Origin: WLMZ01 sp037139095
GTDB lineage: Bacteria > Actinomycetota > Acidimicrobiia > Acidimicrobiales > Ilumatobacteraceae
Direction of reading: 5' to 3'
NCBI GenBank assembly: GCA_037139095.1
Contig: JBAXHD010000089.1
Span: 1-5,274 of the forward strand
Length of the DNA stretch: 5,274 bases
Shown here in pieces: positions 1 through 5,274 of this stretch. How positions within the stretch are numbered: the stretch's first letter is position 1; each line of letters opens with the position of its first letter. The notes below the pieces were generated by a model. The model was given only the letters and a program-made list of their open reading frames with translations, was not told where the DNA came from and ran no database searches. The position numbers and the translations under genes are program-made.

Positions 1-1491
1 GGTTCATCCGATGCAATCACGATGGACGACGACACCGCCACTCGCCTTCTGGGCGAAGAGGCCGCTCGCGTGTTGCAGACTGCCCGTGAAGCAGCCACCC
101 AAATTCGTGCTCGCGCCGAAGATGGCAGCGCCCGCTTGTTGCGCGAGGCCACCGACGAAGCGCAACGCCTTCGCGAAGAAGCCGAGATCGAGTCGGCGCG
201 TCGTCGTCAAGATGCTGCGTCCGATGCTGAGGCCGAAGTGCAGATGGCCAAACAGCAAGGCCGCGACATGGTCAACGAAGCCCGCGCGTATCGCGAACGG
301 GTGTTGAGCGAACTGGCTCGCCGCCGCGAGTTGGCTAGGCAGCAACTCGAGCAGCTGATCCATGGTCGTGACAGGTTGTTGCAGGCGTTCGAACGTTCGC
401 GCCTCGCCGCCGTCGATGTCATGGCCGAGCTCACGCCGCTGGGCGAGCCTGTCGAATACGTGAACCTGCAGCCCACCACCGGGCCCGTGCCATTGATGGT
501 TCCTGCCACCTCGATCTACATGCAGCCCGACCGAGACGAAGACGATTTCGATCAGATGGCAGAGACTCAGGTTGAGGTAGCCGAGGTTGAGGTCACTGAG
601 GTTGCGCTCACTGAGGTTGCGCTCGAAATTGTCGAAATCGAAGTCGATGTTGACCTCGAAGTGGTTGAGGAAGCTGACGACGACACCGTTGCTCTGCAGC
701 TGGTCGAGTCCCGCGATGACACGGTTGTTTCGTTGCCAGAGCCAGCGCCGTTCGACGACAGCAACGACAACGACGATCGCGAGCCCGCTCGCGTTGTGTC
801 GCTGTTTGCAAAGACATCTGATCGCGCCGAGACCAAGGCGACGACTTCGGTCGACGACCTGTTTGCTCGCCTTCGCGAATCACGCGCCGACACTGTGGTC
901 GAACGCGCCGCACGTGTTGAAGAGCCCTCTGCTGCGCCAGTCGATCGGGTAGATGCAGGCGCCGAACTCGAAGTAGCCGCCGAAGTCGATGACGAAGACG
1001 ATTCGTCCGCCGAGTCGGGTGTCGACACTGTTGCCGAAGCCGTAGTGCCGCTGATCTTGTCGGCGTCACGCAAGCTCAAGCGAGTGTTGGCCGACGAGCA
1101 GAACGAATTGCTCGATTTACTGCGCCGCAAGGAACCCGTTCGCACGCTTGATGATCTGTTGCCATGGGAAGCCGATCAGTCGGCTCGCTACTCCGCAGCA
1201 GTTGAGAAAGATCTCGTTGCTGCTGCAGTGGCCGGAGCGCAGGGCGGCTCTGATGGTCGCAATCCGGCCATTGTTCGGCCAGCCATCGATGCCGTAACTC
1301 ACGACATCATTTCGCCGTTGCGTGATCGCCTCACGCGAAGCATCGATAAGGCTGCTGGCGTGAACAGCGACTTGGCGAACGAAGTACGCGGCATCTATCG
1401 CGAATGGAAAGCGCATCGCATCGACGATTATGTCGAAGAGATCGTGCGCCTTGCTTACGATCGCGGCGCGCTCACCGTAACCCCCGGTTAG
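1..1491 (+). CDS. DivIVA-like coiled-coil protein, 5' end outside the window
   Basis: The frame is open from base 1 to a TAG at 1489-1491. The first ATG is at 22, but no ribosome binding site precedes it and the codons before it continue the frame, so the gene probably starts upstream and base 1 is only the window edge. Numbering from that ATG, residues 8-135 form a charged coiled coil rich in Ala, Arg and Glu, ending in RERVLSELARRREL and the QLIHGRDRLLQAFE stretch. I recall similar segments in actinobacterial DivIVA/SpaA-like proteins, where they follow an N-terminal membrane-binding DivIVA head; that head is not visible here. Residues 165-340 are acidic and probably disordered, with a pentad repeat near 181-205 and a helical motif VDDLFARLR at 277-285. 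Residues 342-489 form a predicted helical C-terminal domain containing EPVRTLDDLLPW (371-382). No membrane segment is seen. By analogy the protein may be a cytoplasmic scaffold for polar growth or division. Coding sense is confident; the function is inferred. Confidence 0.85.
   Translation, partial: GSSDAITMDDDTATRLLGEEAARVLQTAREAATQIRARAEDGSARLLREATDEAQRLREEAEIESARRRQDAASDAEAEVQMAKQQGRDMVNEARAYRERVLSELARRRELARQQLEQLIHGRDRLLQAFERSRLAAVDVMAELTPLGEPVEYVNLQPTTGPVPLMVPATSIYMQPDRDEDDFDQMAETQVEVAEVEVTEVALTEVALEIVEIEVDVDLEVVEEADDDTVALQLVESRDDTVVSLPEPAPFDDSNDNDDREPARVVSLFAKTSDRAETKATTSVDDLFARLRESRADTVVERAARVEEPSAAPVDRVDAGAELEVAAEVDDEDDSSAESGVDTVAEAVVPLILSASRKLKRVLADEQNELLDLLRRKEPVRTLDDLLPWEADQSARYSAAVEKDLVAAAVAGAQGGSDGRNPAIVRPAIDAVTHDIISPLRDRLTRSIDKAAGVNSDLANEVRGIYREWKAHRIDDYVEEIVRLAYDRGALTVTPG
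562..636 (+). repeat. 15-bp tandem repeat encoding an acidic/hydrophobic pentad
   Basis: Two exact tandem copies of TCACTGAGGTTGCGC lie at 593-607 and 608-622. Degenerate copies precede them back to about 562 and follow to about 636, all sharing a GAGGTTG-like core. The protein reads as successive five-residue units, roughly ETQVE, VAEVE, VTEVA, LTEVA, LEIVE (residues 181-205), followed by a looser valine/acidic alternation to about residue 217. The period is a multiple of three, so changes in copy number keep the frame. It sits in the acidic linker between the coiled coil and the C-terminal domain, and likely arose by slippage. Confidence 0.75.
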
Positions 1492-1500
1492 TCTCGCCCT

Positions 1501-4371
1501 GTGCGAGATCCTGCAGACCTTCCTAGCCGCCTTCGTCGACCATCGCGAATCAGCGATCGTGGTCGCATCGTGCTTATCGTCACCGCTGTTGTGGTGGTGG
1601 GGTTGTTGCTCGCCTCGCGAGCCATTGCCGGTTTCTACATCGACTACCTGTGGCACTCCAGCCTCGAACGCACCGACGTGTTCTGGGGTGTGCTCGGCTC
1701 AAAGCTGTTCTTGTTCGCTGGGTTCGCGTTTTTGTTTCTGTTACTCGCTGCGCTCAACCTGCTCATCGCCGATCGTCTCGCGCCCAACGGCTTCAACGGC
1801 GACACCCACGTAGCGGTCGTTCGCTTTCACGAGGTGTTCGGCCATCGCATGCGTCTCGTGCGCGTGGTGGCAGCGGGTTTTCTGGCGCTCATCGTTGCTG
1901 TGCCAGCGTCTGGCCACTGGCAAGAGTGGCTGCTGTTTCGTAACAGCGTGAACTTCGGCAAGAACGATCCGCAGTTCTCAACCGATATTGGGTTTTACGT
2001 TTTCCGACTGCCGTTCTTGACCTTCTTGTTCGACTGGCTGTTCCTTGCGGTGTTGTTGGTCTTGCTGCTCACTGTTGCTGCGCATGTGCTCAGCGGCGGC
2101 GTAGTCATCGCTCCGCCATTGCCAAAAGCACGTCGTGCCTCGAAGGCTCACTTTGCGGTGCTGCTCTCGATCCTGGCCGTGCTTCGTGCTGGCGGTTACT
2201 GGCTCGAGCGCTACCAGCTCACCACCGAGCGCCGCGGCTACGTGCAAGGCGCGTTGTATTCGGTGCTGAAGGCACAATTGCCCGCCGTGATGCTGCTCAT
2301 GCTCATCTCGTTGCTGGTTGCTGCATTGTTCTTGTACAGCATCCGCACCGGTTCGTGGAGAATCCCGCTTGTGGCGTGTGCGCTGTGGGTTGTGGTGGCG
2401 CTGTTTGGCGGTGTCATCTATCCGTCGGTGATTCAGGCGCTGGTGGTCAATCCGAACGAGAAGGAAAAGGAATCGGCGTACATTGCCCGCAACATCGAGG
2501 CGACACGCGCCGCGCTTGGTCTCGATCAGGTTGAAACGAAGTCGGTCACCTTCGGAGACCTCACTGCGAAGAAGGTTGCCGACAATCTCGAACCCATTCG
2601 CGACACTCGCCTTCTTGACCCAGCAATCATGCTGCGCCGCTTCACCTTCGACAAGGGACAGGTTGCCGGACTCGCGATTCGCGATCTCGATGTCGATCGT
2701 TACAAGACAACCGACCGCGTGCAGCAGGTGCTTGTGGCCGCTCGCGAACTCGATCTCAAGAACGTGGCCAACACCTCATGGCAGGGTACGCACCTCATCG
2801 CTACGCACGGCTGCGGGTTGGTGTCAGCGCCTGCGAGCCAGGTGCAGAGCAACAACCGACCCATCTACTCCGAAGTCAAACTTGATCGTCCCGAGTTGTA
2901 CTTCAGCCCGGCAATCACTGGCTTCTCCGTGGTGAAAACCAACACCACCGAAAAGCCATGCCAAGGCTCTGCGACCAAACCATACGACGGCACTGGCGGT
3001 GTGCTGCTCAACTCCAGCGGGCGACGGTTGGCGTTTGCGCTGTCGTTCTTTGATTACAACCTGTGGGGTTCGAACTCGATCACCAACGACTCACGAATTC
3101 AGTGGGTGCGTGGGGTGCGCGACCGCGCAGAGAAGCTTGCACCGTTTCTTCACTACGACACCGATCCGTATCCCGTTGCAATAGACGGCAAGGCGCTGTG
3201 GGTGATGGATGCATTCACAACGACCGATCAATACCCATATGCGCAAGACGCCGATCGCAGCCAACTCGATCCTGGCAGCGGCCTCGATCACGTGTTCAAC
3301 TACGCGCGTAACAGCGTGAAGGTTGTAGTTGATGCATACGACGGAAACGTCACCTTCTACGCGATGGACAAAGCCGATCCGATTCTGAAGGCGTGGAGCC
3401 GAGCGTTCCCCGCTCTCTTTGTCGATGCCTCACTGATGCCGAAGGGGTTGACGGATCATTTGCGTTACCCCGAAGATCTGTTCCGTATTCAGACAGCGGC
3501 CTACGCCCGTTACCAGTTGGCGCCCAACGCATTCTTCGAGCGCACCGGCGCATGGAGCGTTGCGCAGGGCCCGCCAACGGAGCCCAACGCGTCACTGGGT
3601 GGATTGGCGATCAATACGCAGCCCACCGACGGTTCGGCAGCGTCGAGCGCCGTCTCGGCCGAAAGCACCACGCGACGGTTCGTGCCGTACTACACGATGT
3701 TCCATGCGCCTGGTTCGAAGGATCCAGCCACCTTCTCGTTGCTGCGGCCGTTCGTGCCGTACTCGAAAGACGACACTCGCACCGAGCTGCAGTCGTTCAT
3801 GGTGGCTTCAAGCGATCCCAGTTCGTATGGCAAGCTCACCGCTTATTCGTTGACGGCAACCGTGGATGGTCCCACTGTGGTGGCCACCAACGCGGAGACC
3901 GACGGAACCATTTCGCAAACCATTACGCAGCTGAACCAGCAGGGTTCCACGGTTCGTTTCGGCGACCTGCAGATGGTGCCCGTGAGCGATGGTTTGTTGT
4001 ACGTGCGGCCGTTCTATGTGCTCGGCGACAACCTTGCTGAATATCGATTCATGATCGTGTCCTACAACGCGCGCGCCGTCATCGACGCGTCGCTCACCGG
4101 AGCGTTGAAGAAGTTGTTCCCATCGTTCAACGGTGAAGTAGGCGATCGTGTTGGCACAACACCTTCGGGCCCCGACACCACCACGCCTGTAGGGACCACC
4201 ACCGACACACCCGATGCGTTGTTGGCGCGAGCGCAGAAGTTGTTCGATGAGGCCGACGTTGCGTTGGCTCAGAAGCCAGCCGACTTCGCCACGTATCAGT
4301 CGAAGCAGGCCGAGGCCCGTGACTTGATCGAGCAGGCCCTCAAGGCGTTGAAGGCAACGACCAGCAAGTAA
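1501..4371 (+). CDS. UPF0182 family integral membrane protein
   Basis: This is a complete 956-residue member of UPF0182 (COG1615), a family of large membrane proteins of unknown function in actinobacteria, cyanobacteria and some Firmicutes. Seven hydrophobic segments lie near residues 22-45, 62-90, 120-138, 171-197, 216-231, 260-280 and 288-312. A large domain follows, presumably outside the membrane. Family landmarks are DPQFSTDIGFYVFRLPF (156-172), LERYQL (235-240), NPNEKEKESAYIARNI (317-332), RLLDP (370-374), LDVDRY (396-401), THG (435-437), the APFLHYDTDPYPVAIDGK run (547-564), FNYARNSVKVVVDAYDG (599-615), HLRYPEDLF (653-661), ISQTITQLNQQGSTV (804-818) and LLYVRPFYV (832-840). A Thr/Pro-rich linker (886-904) leads to a short C-terminal helical segment (905-950). 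GTG at 1501 is the first start after the in-frame stop of the previous gene, and the next GTG would cut into the first membrane segment. I see no clear Shine-Dalgarno. The 9-base gap suggests co-transcription, perhaps translational coupling, with the gene before it. Family assignment is firm; the role is unknown. Confidence 0.96.
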   Translation: MRDPADLPSRLRRPSRISDRGRIVLIVTAVVVVGLLLASRAIAGFYIDYLWHSSLERTDVFWGVLGSKLFLFAGFAFLFLLLAALNLLIADRLAPNGFNGDTHVAVVRFHEVFGHRMRLVRVVAAGFLALIVAVPASGHWQEWLLFRNSVNFGKNDPQFSTDIGFYVFRLPFLTFLFDWLFLAVLLVLLLTVAAHVLSGGVVIAPPLPKARRASKAHFAVLLSILAVLRAGGYWLERYQLTTERRGYVQGALYSVLKAQLPAVMLLMLISLLVAALFLYSIRTGSWRIPLVACALWVVVALFGGVIYPSVIQALVVNPNEKEKESAYIARNIEATRAALGLDQVETKSVTFGDLTAKKVADNLEPIRDTRLLDPAIMLRRFTFDKGQVAGLAIRDLDVDRYKTTDRVQQVLVAARELDLKNVANTSWQGTHLIATHGCGLVSAPASQVQSNNRPIYSEVKLDRPELYFSPAITGFSVVKTNTTEKPCQGSATKPYDGTGGVLLNSSGRRLAFALSFFDYNLWGSNSITNDSRIQWVRGVRDRAEKLAPFLHYDTDPYPVAIDGKALWVMDAFTTTDQYPYAQDADRSQLDPGSGLDHVFNYARNSVKVVVDAYDGNVTFYAMDKADPILKAWSRAFPALFVDASLMPKGLTDHLRYPEDLFRIQTAAYARYQLAPNAFFERTGAWSVAQGPPTEPNASLGGLAINTQPTDGSAASSAVSAESTTRRFVPYYTMFHAPGSKDPATFSLLRPFVPYSKDDTRTELQSFMVASSDPSSYGKLTAYSLTATVDGPTVVATNAETDGTISQTITQLNQQGSTVRFGDLQMVPVSDGLLYVRPFYVLGDNLAEYRFMIVSYNARAVIDASLTGALKKLFPSFNGEVGDRVGTTPSGPDTTTPVGTTTDTPDALLARAQKLFDEADVALAQKPADFATYQSKQAEARDLIEQALKALKATTSK

Positions 4372-4381
4372 CGCTGCAGCG
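4372..4381. other. 10-bp perfect palindrome in the convergent gap
   Basis: CGCTGCAGCG begins on the base right after the UPF0182 stop codon and fills most of the 15-base gap to the stop of the opposing gene. As RNA it could form only a three-pair stem with a four-base loop, and no T-run follows on either strand. It is therefore a poor intrinsic terminator. It could be chance, or a small part of a transcription-ending region for two convergent genes. The palindrome is directly visible; any function is speculative. Confidence 0.35.
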
Positions 4382-4386
4382 CGGAT

Positions 4387-5139
4387 TTAGAAGTTGTCGT
4401 CTTCGGCTGCTTGGGCGGCCTCGGCTGCTGCCTCGATGCTGCGCTTCACCTGCTCGGCCAATCTTGCGAGGTCTTGGCGGAAGGCAATCTCGTAGCGCGC
4501 TTGTTCGTTGGCGAGTTTGATCTGGCTTGAGCGAAGTTGGCTGACGAGTTCTTCGGCAACCAATTGCGATGGCTCGAAGGTGGCTGTCGCAGGCGGCGGT
4601 GGTGGCATCGACGGGGTGGTTCGGCGGCCGCTGAGGCCATCGATCTCTCGGCTCAGTTCGCCGAGTTGATTGGCGAGTTCGTGCGACACGTTTGAGATGC
4701 GTTCGTGCAGTGTTGCCGTTTGGTCTTTGGCTTGGCGTGCATCGTCGGCGCTGACTGTGACTCGCTCGGCGAGATCAGAGAGCTTGCTGTTGAGTTCGTC
4801 GAGCGAAGCGATCTTGGCGTTGACCGCATCGAGGTGAGCGACTTGACGCTTGATCACCTCGACCTCGGCCACTTGCAATTTGAGCGCATCGACTTCGCCC
4901 ACGCGGCGGCTGAGGTCGTCGAGTCCGCTGGTGCGATTGAGCAACGACAGCGTGGTGACATCAATTGATTGAATGCGCGATTCGAGCTCGCGGCGTACCT
5001 GTTCGCTGGCGTCGAGGCGGGTGTTCATGTCGGCCAAAGCCATACGTAGCGCGTCGATGTCGTGCTGCTGCGCAGAGATCGCGTTGACGGTGGAGGTGGC
5101 CACGAGGTCGGTTGTTGGCTTGCGTTTGAAGAGGCCCAT
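4387..5139 (-). CDS. Coiled-coil protein of unknown function with decad repeats
   Basis: This 250-residue protein starts MGLFKRKPTT and ends in an acidic tail, AEDDNF. The frame could extend to an ATG at 5196, but the start at 5139 is preferred. GGAAG lies five bases before it, the extra 19 residues are basic and uncharacteristic, and the longer form would run across the tRNA promoter region. There is no signal peptide or membrane segment, so it should be cytoplasmic. In order: a short basic N-terminus (1-10), a coiled coil (about 20-60), five consecutive 10-residue repeats (73-122), more coiled coil (about 123-170), a proline-rich hinge with PPPPP (176-190), and a C-terminal amphipathic helix (about 191-245) that becomes alanine-rich. 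I do not recognise a named family. The shape suggests a scaffold or an oligomerising partner of another protein, but nothing shows which. It is convergent with the UPF0182 gene and divergent from the initiator tRNA, so it is probably its own transcription unit. Confidence 0.85.
   Translation of the reverse strand: MGLFKRKPTTDLVATSTVNAISAQQHDIDALRMALADMNTRLDASEQVRRELESRIQSIDVTTLSLLNRTSGLDDLSRRVGEVDALKLQVAEVEVIKRQVAHLDAVNAKIASLDELNSKLSDLAERVTVSADDARQAKDQTATLHERISNVSHELANQLGELSREIDGLSGRRTTPSMPPPPPATATFEPSQLVAEELVSQLRSSQIKLANEQARYEIAFRQDLARLAEQVKRSIEAAAEAAQAAEDDNF
4774..4923 (-). repeat. Five tandem 10-residue (30-bp) repeats within the coiled coil
   Basis: Residues 73-122 of the minus-strand protein split without gaps into LDDLSRRVGE, VDALKLQVAE, VEVIKRQVAH, LDAVNAKIAS and LDELNSKLSD. 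The pattern is hydrophobic at positions 1, 4 and 8, acidic at 2, and Ala, Gly or Ser at 9. A weaker sixth unit, LAERVTVSAD, may follow. The DNA copies have diverged considerably, so this is an old or selected repeat rather than a recent duplication. Confidence 0.8.
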
Positions 5140-5144
5140 GATCG

Positions 5145-5149
5145 CTTCC
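5145..5149 (-). promoter_or_regulatory. Ribosome binding site of the coiled-coil gene
   Basis: On the minus strand GGAAG is followed by five bases and then the ATG at 5139. The match to the Shine-Dalgarno consensus is moderate but correctly spaced. It decides the start at 5139 over the upstream ATG at 5196, which has no comparable site in view. Confidence 0.55.
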
Positions 5150-5159
5150 AACCTTAGGG

Positions 5160-5188
5160 TTGCGCGCTGCCTTTTCGTTGGATACCGT
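5160..5188 (+). promoter_or_regulatory. Putative promoter of the initiator tRNA gene
   Basis: TTGCGC at 5160-5165 and TACCGT at 5183-5188 are separated by 17 bases. The first shares TTG with the -35 consensus and the second fits the TAnnnT form of actinobacterial -10 elements. Transcription would start near 5195, leaving a leader of about nine bases before the tRNA at 5204. It is a consensus match only and lies directly against the start of the divergent coiled-coil gene. Confidence 0.5.
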
Positions 5189-5203
5189 GTCCGCACACCA
5201 CGA

Positions 5204-5274
<71 letters not shown>

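Noticed and set aside
567..1145. Minus-strand 192-codon open frame, rich in serine and threonine
   Set aside because: It lies antisense to the acidic linker of the DivIVA-like gene. Its Ser/Thr-rich composition is what GAC/GAG-rich codons give on the opposite strand, with no domain or start signal.
1117..1656. Minus-strand 179-codon open frame across the gene 1/gene 2 junction
   Set aside because: Both plus-strand genes are well supported across it, and this product has no recognisable features.
3393..4040. Plus-strand 215-codon open frame inside the UPF0182 gene
   Set aside because: The overlapping frame encodes conserved UPF0182 motifs throughout. The alternative product is Arg/His/Trp-rich and resembles no protein family.
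4372..4386. Bidirectional intrinsic terminator in the convergent gap
   Set aside because: The palindrome gives only a three-pair stem with no T-run on either side, so I list it only as a palindrome.
4705..4968. Plus-strand 87-codon frame with a regular Leu/Asp pattern
   Set aside because: Its regularity is the mirror image of the 30-bp decad repeat in the minus-strand gene, so it is a shadow.
5140..5196. N-terminal 19-residue extension of the minus-strand coiled-coil gene
   Set aside because: The internal ATG at 5139 has a spaced GGAAG and a typical start (MGLFKRK). The extension would cover the divergent promoter region and is not protein-like.

Overview
The window looks like ordinary chromosome from a moderately high-GC actinobacterium. 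An Acidimicrobiia-type (Ilumatobacter-like) lineage fits best, but this rests on remembered family resemblance, not a search. The pointers are an actinobacterial DivIVA-like coiled-coil protein, a full-length UPF0182 membrane protein with a GTG start, and weak or absent Shine-Dalgarno sequences. There are no mobile elements, CRISPR arrays or phage genes, and coding density is very high.

Layout: (1) 1-1491, plus strand, a coiled-coil protein whose reading frame is open at the left edge, so its N-terminus lies outside the window. It has a DivIVA/SpaA-like N-terminal coiled coil, a long acidic disordered middle with a short pentad repeat, and a compact helical C-terminal domain. (2) 1501-4371, plus strand, starting 9 bases after the previous stop, a complete 956-residue UPF0182 (COG1615) integral membrane protein with seven N-terminal membrane segments and a large extracytoplasmic domain. 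Genes 1 and 2 look like one transcription unit. (3) 4387-5139, minus strand, convergent with gene 2 across a 15-base gap, a 250-residue soluble coiled-coil protein of unknown function with five consecutive 10-residue repeats and a proline-rich hinge. (4) 5204 to the right edge, plus strand, an initiator tRNA(fMet), cut a few bases before its 3' end. It has a plausible promoter in the 64-base divergent gap it shares with gene 3.

How they may work together: gene 1 resembles proteins that organise the cell pole or envelope growth, and gene 2 is a conserved envelope protein of unknown role, so their tight co-orientation suggests, without proving, a shared envelope function. Gene 3 is transcribed the other way and is probably independent. 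The initiator tRNA is housekeeping. I found no convincing new multi-gene system. The most unusual items are the decad repeat of gene 3, the unnamed C-terminal domain of gene 1, and a pair of extracytoplasmic cysteines in gene 2.
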